A stretch of DNA of 17,555 nucleotides from Fragilaria radians (GCA_900642245.1 CAAAJI010000926.1:1-17555); one strand, 5' to 3'. Counted from the stretch's first letter, positions 8,782 to 17,555 are shown. Numbers and translations: made by a program. The notes: generated by a model not told the origin, from the sequence alone.

Positions 8782-10066
8782 ATGAAATCAAAGAATTTGA
8801 TTGAGAATCTACTGATAAGAAGCATGGCAATAACATCATCCCCAATGGCATCTTCAAGAGTGATTGGAGGCAGTATATCCTCATTGTCAAATGCTTTAAA
8901 GCATGTTATCAAGATTCTTTTTGGTTGGACATCTGTGAACCTTGGCTACATGTATTTCCATAAGCAAGGTTATAATTGAATTAGTGATTTACTCACCATG
9001 GAGACAACTGAGATTGATGAAATGAAAGCGACTGTAAAGAGTGCAACAAAGAATGTTACAATGAAGGTGAAGAAACAGATCTAAAATGTTCAGTCCTATT
9101 ACAAATGGAAGGCATCACAGCTTGCAAATGGAAATGTGACCCCTGAAGATTGGTTGTTCCTAGGTGTAGACAAGTTTGAAACTTTTGTGATGAGATATTA
9201 TCATGTTATACCTTTACATCAAAGCCAACCAAAATAAGTAGCGGGATTGCCATGATGGCATCTGAAGTAACAAGTGCGGATGTCTCTGACTTTGACCACG
9301 GGTTAAAGCAAGACCCTAAATCTTATGTTGAATTCCATGGACAGACATCCAAGTACTTCCGTGTTTGTTGCCAGTGGCTAGCTACGGCAAATGTTGATTG
9401 CACTTTTGATTTAAAGTTTGTCATTCCTAAAGTAGGAGCAATGGATTACAGTTTATGTGAAAGACAGTGTGCTTATGTTATGTCAGTGTTCAACACTGAT
9501 ATTAAAGCTGGTCAAGCCCATACTATTGTTCAACATCATTCCATAACTGGAAATGCCAATGATGTTGTTTTGTACTTGCATATTCATTATACACCTGCTG
9601 GAAATGTGACTTTGTTGCGGACAGAATTTCATATGGAGTTATTAACAATGAGACTTACATGAAAGTATACTGGTGTCTATGTAAAATTCTACAGAATTTC
9701 CAAGAAAAGTATCAAGATTTGGAAGATACTATGAAGTCTTTTGTCCCTGATCATGAGAAGATTGGGCAGCTAAGTGCATGTATACAGGATTTACTGACTG
9801 TGCAAATAAAGTGATTGTCATGACATGTACTCATAAGCAGCTGATGTCATTGCTTTCATTTGCTGATGTCATTGAGAAATTGACAGCTAAAGCTGAAGAT
9901 TGCAGAGAAGTGCAAAAGCAACGTGTGAACTCTACAAATACTTCAAATAATTGTGGAGGCGTGGAAGTGGTCACAATGCTGGAGGTTGCAGTGGCAAAAG
10001 TGGTAGAGGTGGTTGTAGTAAAGGCAAGCAAAATGATGTATCAACTCTTGAAGCATACTTTGCTTT
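8782..10066 (+). pseudogene. Degraded copia gag
   Basis: Three or more broken frames together read as a diatom-type copia Gag. An ATG frame at 8782-8979 is followed by a shifted piece with WKASQLANGNVTPEDWLFLG (near 9105). The longest open part, 9252-9662 (136 codons), contains DPKSYVEFHGQTSKYFR and ends LLRTEFHMELLTMRL. After a shift, QEKYQDLED and PDHEKIGQLSACIQD follow, then LSFADVIEKLTAKAED near 9860. The last part is Gly/Ser/Cys-rich (GGCSGKSGRGGCSKGK in another frame), in the position of the zinc knuckle. Frameshifts and a stop at 9081-9083 make it non-functional. Gag would form the virus-like particle of the element. Confidence 0.7.
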
Positions 10067-10139
10067 AACCTCATAATAAATGCAAGAGTGTATAACATTA
10101 GTTCAAAGTATAGGCAGCGTCAACGCCAATACGTAATGA

Positions 10140-10545
10140 TGACAAAATGGTGATAAAGGCAAATCCGAAACATCAAAGGCTGTTACTAATTTCCTTTGTC
10201 AGTATCACATTAGTGATAAGCAGTCTGAACCCTATTATTAAAATCAGAACCATGCAGAATGGTGTATTCAAGAAATCAAGTCCATGACGAATACGACAAT
10301 GGATTGTGTTGGTGCACCTCCTGATGTATGGTTGTTGTGCATGGCCCATATTGTGTTCATGCAAAACAGACTTGCACATACTACTTTGAGTGGTCAAACT
10401 CCAATTTATGTTGGATTTGGAACCACCCCAGTTATCAGTGGTTTGTTGTTGTTCTATATTTTTAACGTATATTTTTCGTAATATTGGAACCTCTTTCCCA
10501 AATTCTAAAGAAAAGTCAGGTCGCTTTATGGGAATTTGCAGAAAA
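10140..10545 (+). pseudogene. Copia integrase, C-terminal part
   Basis: The clearest block reads QYHISDKQSEPYY-stop-NQNHAEWCIQEIKS, then MTNTTMDCVGAPPDVWLLC, QNRLAHTTLSGQTPI and FGTTPVISGLLLF. This corresponds to the copia integrase stretch around the last catalytic glutamate (NQN.AER.IQE.K), with the following helix and the RTPIE..FG.TPDIS segment. The zinc-binding HHCC region and the first two catalytic aspartates are not present. A TAA interrupts the QNQN motif, and more stops follow after 10481. Confidence 0.8.
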
Positions 10546-10572
10546 CGTGAGTAATCATCCAAGAATAATCCT

Positions 10573-10911
10573 GTTGAATGTACTGTATATTCTACTAAAT
10601 TTACATCTATGAAGATTGCTATAAAACAGATCATAGCAAATCGAATTGAGCTACGTTATTTTGTTTGTCATATTGATGGTCCTGCTAAAAAAAGTGTTAT
10701 TGATACTTCTACGTATCCCAGTTACTGTTTAAAGAAATGTTCCTGTCTTTGGCTTTTCATCGAGTCCGTGAAGCCATTGCTTGTGATATTGCGCGTTCTT
10801 ACCATATTGATGGAAACGAGAATCCTCCAGATATCTTGACCAAGCATCTCAGTTCTTGTGAATGGTATGAATTGATGAAACCTCTCATCTTTTGGGTCTG
10901 GCTTGAATGAA
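10573..10911 (+). pseudogene. Copia RNase H, C-terminal part
   Basis: In two frames the piece reads VECTVYSTKFTSMKIAIKQI and IELRYFVCHIDGPAKK. Then, after a shift, it reads FHRVREAIACDIARSYHIDG, NENPPDILTKHLSS and LMKPLIFW. This is the usual end of diatom copia RNase H (E..T..SEFVA.K...EQI, then YHRVREAIA, HI.G..NPADILTKH and LLKPLLFW). It follows the integrase almost directly, so roughly the whole reverse transcriptase has been deleted between them. The polypurine tract and 3' LTR begin 24-32 bases later. Confidence 0.75.
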
Positions 10912-10934
10912 AACAAATTTGAAACGTCTACACT

Positions 10935-10942
10935 GAGGGGAG
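10935..10942 (+). other. Polypurine tract
   Basis: GAGGGGAG lies directly against the first TG of the 3' LTR, the standard place where plus-strand DNA synthesis of an LTR retrotransposon is primed. Confidence 0.8.
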
Positions 10943-11094
10943 TGAGAATTTGTACCATAAGTTCTAGTACAAATATACAATCTACGTATTTCAGTATGTC
11001 AGTCCCATTTAGCCTCAGTACTAGTAGATAAGAAATTAGTCACATTTAGCACTTTCGGCAACCTACCGTTTGCCGTTGTTTTTGCTAGTTAACA
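10943..11094 (+). repeat. 3' LTR of the inner copia element
   Basis: It begins TGAGAATTTGTACCATAA and ends TAGTTAACA, with the same length (152 bases) as the 5' LTR. It is preceded by a polypurine tract and followed by CTCTG, the right-hand copy of the target site. Confidence 0.88.
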
Positions 11095-11640
11095 CTCTGA
11101 ATTTTGTTGTTTGAGATTCCATTTTGAAAGTGCACTAACACAAAAATATACAACCACTGTCCTTTCGCATGACTTTGTTTCATTGTGACACCTGATGAGA
11201 TGGCTGGGGATTCTAAGGAGAGTTTTGCATTCACCGTTTCTTCTGATGTTACTGCTGGATGTATTGTTTGCTGGAGGTGAATGAAGGTCTAACTGGAGTA
11301 ATGGTCATCAATCACAGTAAGATACTTATGCTGCAAATTTGTTGGTATTCCCTTCAATTGTACAATGAGACCTGGTGTGGTAGTTTCCAATGATCCGTTG
11401 AAATACATTATTCCTCAGACTTGGCGGGTATGATGTTTGTAATACTACCTCCTTTACCTTTCCATGGCTTTTCCGCAATGTTGGATTTTCGAATGTACAT
11501 GTTTCTCCCATGGCGTAATCATGAGGAATCCAAGATTTTTTTTACAATATTGCTAGGATATAGTTTTCGGAGCGAATGGCGGGTAGAGATTTGGAGAACT
11601 TTTGGAGTTTTAGGATTTTTAGAAATCGAACAAAATTAGA
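11095..11640 (-). pseudogene. Outer copia element, 5' part of integrase
   Basis: The minus strand, with stops and at least two shifts, reads through the N-terminal half of a copia integrase. GETCTFENPTLRKSHGKVK (compare C..FGK.TRRPWR.K, the end of the zinc-binding region) comes first. SLETTTPGLIVQLKGIPT (compare QLESTTPGF.AQLKG) and YLTVIDDHYSS (compare ATVFVDHYS, first catalytic Asp) follow. Then come FIHLQQT, SEETVNAKLS, SGVTMKQSHAKDSG (compare HGV.IKHYHADNG, second Asp) and FKMESQTTKF (compare C.MESQTI.FCG). It stops exactly at the 3' LTR of the inner element and resumes at 7938 on the far side. The alignment upstream of 11520 is weaker. Confidence 0.75.
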
Positions 11641-12543
11641 AATTCTACGAGAAGATTAAGTTATCTTTTAATCAACTATTAGGACCACAATTTGAGAGGT
11701 TATCAAAGTTTATTCTAGTAATTAGTCTGTAGAGCTAGAGTTGTCTTAGCATCAAGTTCTTATTCTGTCTGATTGTTTGCGTAATTGGTTGCAATGAGAC
11801 GTACTTGTTGTAGGTCTCTTTGTAGAGTCAATTGAAGTTGCTGAAAGACGTCCAGAGGCATTCTGGTTATTAATTATCTGTAGGGTGATTCACGACTGGA
11901 GATTTATTTTCCTTTGCGTCAATGGTGTTTTCGCTCACAATTTCTAACATAAATTATTTCGAAGCTGAAAAATTTCATCGACTAGTCACACTGATTCTTA
12001 GAATTGCCATTTGCTATGATCCATTTTGCAAGTTATAGGTGTGGATTTCCAACTAAAGGATCACAAAGACAATCTTTCAAACAGGGATTTCTATCATCAT
12101 TTCCTCCAGGATCCAAACGGTACTGCCAGTCCTTTGGCAATCAGCTTATTGGTTGGTGCCTGTCAAACCAAGAAGAAATTATCATATGTCTATTTTTTAG
12201 AGATATGCTTTGAATTGCTACTTCCTAAGAGCACTCTTGCTCTCCATGTACCAAATTGAAGAGTGATTACTCTAAGCTGTGTTTTGCCATTACAAATACG
12301 CTGAATTTTGAATGCTGACAAAAAAAGAGTGAAAAAATTATGCAGATCTGCATCCTATTAAGATGCTTTGCCGAATCTGTCGGAAAATCTCCACTGACCA
12401 ATCTTGATGAAAGTTACACTTTCAAAAGTTGAAGGTTGTGTTTCTTACGGTTAGACTTTGCAGAAATTTAATTAATGTTGGCAGGGCTCCAAATTATGGT
12501 TGAAAGCATCTCTGACTTTGTCTTTCATCATTTATTAAAATAA
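11641..12543. other. Region without a recognised gene; open frame at 12026-12259
   Basis: The minus strand at about 11760-11861 has a Gln-rich open run (MPLDVFQQLQLTLQRDLQQ) that could be decayed retroelement sequence upstream of the integrase. The plus strand has a 77-codon ATG frame at 12026-12259 (DFYHHFLQDPNGTASPLAIS near its middle), overlapped by a second open frame at 12004-12213. I recognise no family in either. They could be a decayed gene or chance. Confidence 0.25.
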
Positions 12544-12846
12544 TTGAAATCCCAAGCTGTATATAGCTTCTCCTCAATGCATCCTACAACTTGTCATAGC
12601 ACACGGTTGAAAAAGTGTTTGAACCCACAAGGTACACTGCAGTCGCATAACATGGATGTTGCAACTTTCTATCATGCTATGATTTCAGGCATGCCATTGG
12701 TAATTTTAAAGCTTTTTAATCTAGATTTCGAAGAGTTCTTCACGTTACCCTCATTTGATTTATATTCACGGTTCCATGAAGGAAGGAAAGCATCTCAGAA
12801 TTTGTCGTTCGTCACGAATCGAAATTATCGCATTCGCAAACTGTAG
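12544..12846 (+). other. Unassigned open frame, about 100 codons
   Basis: The frame is open from 12544 (first codon AAA-free, TTG-type rather than ATG) to a TAG at 12844-12846. The first clean ATG is at Met12, near 12577. The predicted product includes NMDVATFYHAMISGMPLVI and FEEFFTLPSFDLYSRFHEG. I see no signal peptide or known domain. It lies between transposon debris and the convergent macro-domain gene, and may be a remnant exon or a chance open frame. Confidence 0.2.
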
Positions 12847-13067
12847 ATAGCTTCATTACGTGCCCTCTAGTTTATCTCCCGAGTCTCTTTGTGTCCTACA
12901 ATTTAGTAATAATCGACTCTTCACACTACCTTCAAGATGCACTGCACTGCAAGTGCTGCAATTTTCTGTAATACATGGCGTATCATTAATACTTTGATTT
13001 CAGGCATACCCTAAACAGCTTATACAAGGTAGACCTAGCGTAACTCTATAATTCTCTATTATCTGCT
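12847..13067. other. Spacer and probable 3' UTR of the macro-domain gene
   Basis: No gene is seen. The sequence TGATTTCAGGCAT occurs here (near 12997) and in the preceding open frame (near 12679), a short repeat of unknown meaning. Confidence 0.3.
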
Positions 13068-13724
13068 TCATCCTCTTTTCTCTTCATCATCATATACAAT
13101 GCCACCTGGTAAACCAAGTTCTTTACAAATTTTATACAATGTTTTCAACTCTTCATCCAAGAATGCGCACAATACAATAGATTCAAGAGCCTTTGGGTTT
13201 CCTTGACTTGCCCATTCGTATATTCCCAAGAGACCCACGTACAATACCTTCTCTAAAGATCGCTCGCCTCGGTACACACCAGCTGAAATAAGTGAAAATG
13301 CAACGTCGTTTACATCGGCGCTTTGTGCTAGTCTCAATGAGTGTACATATGCGTCTCTTAAAAGCCTGTCCACCTTTCTGTATTTCTTTCGTGGAAAACG
13401 ATTATAATTAGGACCAACAGCATGAATGACGTGGTTTACTCTGAGCTTTCCAAAGTCCCCCGGTCCTGTTATAACAGCACATCCAGTTCGACACCTTATT
13501 CGATCATTTAACAAAGGAAGGGAAAGTCTTGCATTGAAGAGAGCAACTCCTCCGGCAGCAGAAATAGCTCCATCCACGCCACCTCCACCTAGGCATGTTT
13601 CATTTGCAGCGTTAACAATCGCAGCATCTGCATTTTGCGATTCATAATCCAATATTGAACCAGACGCAAGAATAAGGAGAGTTTTGTTGGGTAGCTCAAA
13701 GATGCAACGAGTTTTTAGAGTCAT
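13068..13724 (-). CDS. Macro-domain protein (MacroD-type ADP-ribose-binding / deacylase family)
   Basis: This intact 218-residue gene consists of one macro domain (PF01661). Motifs in order are AAIVNAAN (residues 34-41), LGGGGVDGAI (45-54), TGCAVITGPGD (80-90), HVIHAVGPNY (98-107) and SLISAGVYRG (144-153). The last is the loop that wraps the distal ribose and phosphate. Family members bind ADP-ribose and many remove mono-ADP-ribose from Asp/Glu side chains or deacetylate O-acetyl-ADP-ribose. N41 and D51 match the catalytic pair of human MACROD1 (N174, D184). The position of its H188 is serine here (S55). No signal peptide or transmembrane segment is seen, so cytosol or nucleus is likely. The ATG at 13724 begins the conserved domain at the usual distance, but the frame is open for more than 25 codons upstream without another ATG. 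Base composition is richer in GC than the flanks. Confidence 0.92.
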   Translation of the reverse strand: MTLKTRCIFELPNKTLLILASGSILDYESQNADAAIVNAANETCLGGGGVDGAISAAGGVALFNARLSLPLLNDRIRCRTGCAVITGPGDFGKLRVNHVIHAVGPNYNRFPRKKYRKVDRLLRDAYVHSLRLAQSADVNDVAFSLISAGVYRGERSLEKVLYVGLLGIYEWASQGNPKALESIVLCAFLDEELKTLYKICKELGLPGGIVYDDEEKRG

Positions 13725-15268
13725 GGCGATACTGAGAGTGGAATCTGTCTTTGATTTTCTTTGAGCAATCAGAAAGCAAAAGCATCGACGTTGGAAGTAG
13801 TCGTGGAAATTTTTCCGGGACTCGAATTCGATGTTGGTCGTAATTCAAGGATGGATGGCAATACCGCTTTTTCTAGTGTGAAAAAGCATTTTGTATTTTG
13901 TCAGTGTTTTTTCAAACACGTTACTATTAAGTATAAATTCAATGGTGAAATCTAATCCCATCCCGTAGAAAAAATCTCAGAGTCAGTCTATTGATATGCA
14001 TTTTCTGTTCTCACTTGTGATCACTTCTTCCCAATGGATCCAAATATATGGGAAAGAGCTGTTCTGTCTTTCTTGACGAGGTATGCTGCTGATCTGTGAT
14101 ACCTATCCTCACCGTGAGTTTGACATCATCACTCCGTGATGGTTACTGATTTGAAGTTCACCATTTCATCAAGGGAAGCATATTTTATGTAGGCTATCTC
14201 TTGTTTTAACTGTTTCTATGACTCTTTGAAATCTCAACATTTGTTCCTAGTTTGATAACTTGATCGAGCTTTCAATATTCACTATTGATTTCACATCCAT
14301 GACCTACAATATGCTCTTTCCTATCAATAATATCTCTGATATATGTACTAACATAATTGAATCTGACCATGTCCATGCTGAAGGATATTTTTGGTGGTTT
14401 CAATTCAGTCAATCTCTCTATAATTCATCTTTGATCCTCCCTCATTTCGTTATAGTGGCAATGAGATGGAACTTCTAAAAGAAAAATCAATAGATTAAGT
14501 GTTACAAATTAGAAACGCTTGATTTTCCATAAATACATTTCTCATGTTCAGCGTCATTATTGGTGTCGATGCTTTGAATGCAGTATCATGAATGCCCTTT
14601 TGTGACGATAGGTTATTGAAGGAGAATAATCCTCATACTTGACATATTGTAACTCTAAAATAGAGGTACATTGTCCCTAGAGTTGCAACAGTCATGAGAG
14701 CAACTAAACCATGTACTTTCTTGTCCACCAAGATTTTGTTGTTTTTGATTCTATTCCTAAACATTCACTACTTATCCATCATGTGTTATTGTAATCAGCC
14801 AATTATGTCTTGTTTTCAATCCAACGTATGAATATCATTGATAGTTATCTAGTCAGTACTACAAATTCTACCCACAAGTGGACACTGATTGTGGAAGCGG
14901 ATGGCATCCCTCAAAGAATTTATTGGATTGAGAACGTTGCCCTTTTTCATCCACCAAACTACAAGCTGCATTTTTTTCAGGGGTAAATTGCTACTTGGGA
15001 GTCTACCGTTTCCACATCATATTCCTTAACCAGTCCAAATCTATCCATGAATTTTATCAAGATGTTGAGCACTGATTTGTAGTGAACAATTGTGGACAGG
15101 GAAAGTAATAAATAGGATGCAACAAAGGTGTATTTCATATAATACAACCTATTATTACAAAGCAGTTGTAATGTAGCACACAGGAAATTAGTGTAGCACA
15201 TCCCTCCCATTTACTTGAAATGCAATATCCGAAGATTAAAGTATGACTTCCTAGATATTAAACATACC
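13725..15268. other. Long intergenic region between divergent genes
   Basis: It must hold the promoters of the leftward macro-domain gene and the rightward secreted-protein gene. Open stretches at 13761-13955, 14260-14478 (plus) and 14977-15210 (minus) show no domain I know and have many neighbouring stops. No LTR, tRNA or simple repeat was noticed. Confidence 0.45.
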
Positions 15269-15361
15269 ATGTTTGCCAAAAATGTGTTTCTGAAAATTTT
15301 CAAATGTGAATCCACGAACACTTGTGATTCCATTTTTGTGGACAATACTTCTTTTGAATGA
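15269..15361 (+). other. Upstream ORF overlapping the start of the secreted-protein gene
   Basis: A 30-codon ATG frame (MFAKNVFLKIFKCESTNTCD...) ends in a TGA whose bases overlap the start codon of the next gene (ATGA, 15358-15361). If it is in the mRNA it would be a uORF able to limit translation of the main frame. It could equally be outside the transcript or chance. Confidence 0.3.
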
Positions 15362-16749
15362 AGCATTTGTCACACTTTTTCCTGTTATGTCTTATTAAGA
15401 ATGGTCTTGGTCAAAGTACCAGCCAATCAGGCTCCCGCAATATTGTCGTTGTCAAGGATGGCGTTGCATCTGGGACATTTATAGCCACCTCTAGCGATTC
15501 GGGCCCACTTCTAGTCAAGGTTCCTGGCTTTGACGACATTACTATTAGCTTACCAGAAGGTATAAGTTCCATGGATGACATTTCAATATCTGACGATGGT
15601 TATCTTTTCGGATTGTCCGTATTGACACCTACTGTGTGCTCCTTTGAGATTATAACTGCCAGCCTCGTTCCAATTGTTTGCATCGATGCGACGGGATTCT
15701 CTCTCGAGAAATTCACTGGATTTTCCTGCCGAGGAGGCATCTGTGTCATCTCTGGAGGGACTGGTGGATTTACAGTTTTGGATTATGATCGATACTCAGG
15801 TGTTTTCAGCCAAATTTTGCGATGCCTCAATTGTAACATATCAGGCACTGAGGAAGGGAAAGACTTAGTTGAGGTTTCTGTTATGAATAGTCATGTAGCG
15901 GCCTTTTCAGCTGTAGGAACTCAAGGTTTTGATACACTTGTGGTGGACCTTAATACGAACCTGCCCATTATTAGCCATGCGATCCCTGATCCCGTTGATA
16001 ACACTTTGGCAGTGGCCCCGACCAATTTTCCTTGTGTCAGCACCTTCTACAGTTCAAACATTGGACAAGATTATCTTTTCACAGCATGTGGGAGCATTAC
16101 TGTACAAAAGATTTTCAACTCCTCGACGACCAATACAATAACGCCTGCAGTGCAGGACTTTATAGCTGTCACTTTAGCGATCGATGCGAAAAATAATCTA
16201 TTGGCTGTTGGCGGACTTTCATTGGAAAGTAGCGTGATCAGCTTATATGCAATCGATCAGAATAATCCCATGGAAACGAAATTAGAGTATACCCAAGAGA
16301 TAGAAGGAAAAATTTTGTCAATGGCAATTTATGACGGAGGCCTTGGCTTCGTAACTCTTGATGATACGACAATCATGACTGCTAATTTTACATTCACTCC
16401 TAGCCCATCGAGTGCTGAGGCCTTAACTCCCACTGTTGCCCCCAGCTTATCTGCAACCAGTCTAGGAGGAAATGAAACTCAAACGAACAATTCCTCCAAC
16501 ATAGGAGCATCGCCCGTAGCAGCCAGCAACCCAAGTAGTTCTTTGTCTCCTAATGTCAATCAACCTCAAAGCATCTCCTCAGCCCCCAATAGCGCCCCGG
16601 CTCAAACTGTTTCATCGCCTCCTGCTGGGACACCGAGTTCTTCACCCACAGCATCAAGTAGTGGAAGGCAGATGTCTACAAAACATGCTTTTCAAAGTTT
16701 CTTGTTCTCTACAGTTCTGGGGCTCCTTGCATTGGCATGGAGTCATTAG
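15358..16749 (+). CDS. Secreted, probably GPI-anchored surface protein with Ser/Pro/Thr-rich stalk
   Basis: This is a 463-residue protein that I cannot assign to a named family. Residues 1-19 (MKHLSHFFLLCLIKNGLGQ) look like a short signal peptide. Residues ~25-345 contain many short hydrophobic beta-like strands separated by Gly/Asp/Asn turns, as in beta-propellers; this fold is inferred, not shown. Eight cysteines occur in this part, an even number that suits disulfides, with pairs CRGGIC and CLNC. Possible N-glycosylation sites include NIS, NSS, NFT and NET. Residues ~347-435 are a low-complexity Ser/Pro/Thr/Ala/Asn stalk of the O-glycosylated kind. The C-terminus is a hydrophobic run (SFLFSTVLGLLALAW) after small residues (TASSSG), as in GPI-attachment signals. 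An in-frame TGA immediately upstream (15355-15357) fixes the ATG unless there is an upstream exon. It probably acts at the cell surface or wall. Confidence 0.8.
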   Translation: MKHLSHFFLLCLIKNGLGQSTSQSGSRNIVVVKDGVASGTFIATSSDSGPLLVKVPGFDDITISLPEGISSMDDISISDDGYLFGLSVLTPTVCSFEIITASLVPIVCIDATGFSLEKFTGFSCRGGICVISGGTGGFTVLDYDRYSGVFSQILRCLNCNISGTEEGKDLVEVSVMNSHVAAFSAVGTQGFDTLVVDLNTNLPIISHAIPDPVDNTLAVAPTNFPCVSTFYSSNIGQDYLFTACGSITVQKIFNSSTTNTITPAVQDFIAVTLAIDAKNNLLAVGGLSLESSVISLYAIDQNNPMETKLEYTQEIEGKILSMAIYDGGLGFVTLDDTTIMTANFTFTPSPSSAEALTPTVAPSLSATSLGGNETQTNNSSNIGASPVAASNPSSSLSPNVNQPQSISSAPNSAPAQTVSSPPAGTPSSSPTASSSGRQMSTKHAFQSFLFSTVLGLLALAWSH

Positions 16750-17555
16750 TTAAATACAAAGGATTTCTCAACATGTTGGGAGCTTCAGAGATATCTGGAT
16801 AGAAACCGTGTAGGAACTAAATATTACAATTTAATTATTGTAGTTTACTCAATAATCCTTGGCAAGATGTTTCTAGCTATCCTAAATCAAAATCATCAAC
16901 TTTCAAGCATAAATAATACCAGGATGTGAGTCTTACGCTTCCAATTTCCTGAATTGTCGCATATATGACAAGTCGTAACTCTAGTCTACCTGTTTTCTGT
17001 CATTTACTCGTGTTGGGATGTGCAATATACGGTAAAGGAAATGAAGGATGATGGCTGACGTTCAAGACATTCACTTCGTTCGCAAGCCTAGTGACGATAA
17101 TCCAAGGGAGTTTACTACTTTTAGTCAACCGGAAAAATGAGAGATTACATTGACCACTAAAAGGTGATAGGAGATTTGCACCCGCGAATGGATAGCTTTC
17201 TTAGGAAAGCAATCTAGTACTCGGCACTTATTCTGAATACTGGCCGCAAGGGGTTCTTGTCAAGCTAGGCTCAAAAATAAAATGCAAATGATGTTAACAG
17301 TCAGATAGATTCCTTTCCTTCAACAAGCTGTATATCAACTTGCTTTTGTCTTTACAATTCCTTACCTTTTCTATCCTCCCATCCTGGAAATGTTGAAAAC
17401 ATATGCAATGAAATTTGTTCTATAACTTTGTTCTGAGGCAAATCCATCCTCTCAAGTTGCGTTGCCATGAAAATGCGCAGAATGAAGAGGTTTCATAAAA
17501 CTGGTGGGAATTCATTGAACACAGAATTTTCTTCCTGGAAGAAAATAATGAGCAA
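16750..17555. other. Spacer with two very short candidate coding pieces
   Basis: The plus strand at 17048-17140 has a 30-codon frame (MMADVQDIHFVRKPSDDNPR...). The minus strand at 17352-17468 has a 38-codon frame. Neither has a known domain. The rest appears non-coding and includes the 3' UTR of the surface-protein gene. Confidence 0.35.
17352..17468 (-). other. Possible first exon on the minus strand
   Basis: The frame reads MATQLERMDLPQNKVIEQIS and then FPGWEDRK before AAAAG|GTAAGG, a good splice-donor sequence; without splicing a stop follows after four more codons. An in-frame TGA lies eight codons upstream of the ATG. No acceptor or second exon could be identified with confidence, so this is only a candidate. 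Confidence 0.2.

Larger units (their letters stand above)
7939..11094 (+). mobile_element. Internally deleted Ty1/copia LTR retrotransposon
   Basis: This 3.16-kb element has two 152-bp LTRs with TG...CA ends, a polypurine tract abutting the 3' LTR, and a near-perfect 5-bp target duplication. Between the LTRs, in order, are a roughly 690-base leader, degraded gag (8782-10066), the C-terminal part of integrase (~10140-10545) and the RNase H end (~10573-10911). The order gag-integrase-RNase H is that of copia. Protease, the integrase catalytic core N-terminal half and the whole reverse transcriptase are missing, so it cannot move on its own. The LTRs differ by many substitutions and indels, so insertion is old. 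It sits inside the integrase of an older element on the opposite strand. Confidence 0.88.

Noticed and set aside
13426..13647. 73-codon plus-strand frame within the macro-domain gene
   Set aside because: It is the antisense shadow of a conserved coding region.
1..17555. CRISPR arrays, rRNA or tRNA genes, bacterial operons
   Set aside because: None were seen; gene spacing, LTR elements and lack of ribosome binding sites all point to a eukaryotic nuclear genome.

Overview
The window looks like nuclear DNA of an AT-rich eukaryotic microalga, most likely a diatom. Genes are widely spaced on both strands, with no operons or ribosome binding sites. The copia-type gag and integrase remnants resemble the retroelement lineages typical of diatoms. 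The partial phosphatase at the left edge reads like a stramenopile member of its family. The organism is inferred from sequence resemblance only.

Left part (1-4350). The 5' end of a magnesium-dependent phosphatase-1 (HAD superfamily) gene runs off the left edge on the minus strand. About 2.6 kb follows without a convincing gene. It holds a possible copia RNase H tail (minus, ~1212-1420) and a strongly A-rich plus-strand block (~1750-2850). A FkbM-family methyltransferase-like gene (plus, to 3742) comes next; its true 5' end is unclear. A perfect 92-bp tandem duplication lies at 4349-4538.

Middle part (5000-12000). This is a retrotransposon graveyard. A minus-strand copia reverse transcriptase fragment (5030-5306) and a minus-strand Ty3/gypsy reverse transcriptase fragment (~7150-7600) sit beside a minus-strand copia integrase. 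That integrase is split in two (7690-7938 and 11095-11640) by a complete plus-strand LTR element (7939-11094). The inserted element has 152-bp LTRs with TG...CA ends, a polypurine tract, a near-perfect 5-bp target duplication, degraded gag, and only the ends of pol. Protease and reverse transcriptase are gone. The result is a nested insertion of one dead copia element inside the integrase of another.

Right part (12000-17555). Two unassigned open frames (12026-12259, 12544-12846) precede a well-preserved macro-domain gene (minus, 13068-13724). A secreted, probably GPI-anchored protein (plus, 15358-16749) follows. It has a Ser/Pro/Thr-rich stalk and a possible upstream ORF whose stop overlaps its start codon. 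The last 800 bases hold only two very short candidate coding pieces.

The intact genes do not form an obvious pathway. They are independent single genes (a phosphatase, a methyltransferase, an ADP-ribose-binding protein and a surface protein) separated by transposon debris.
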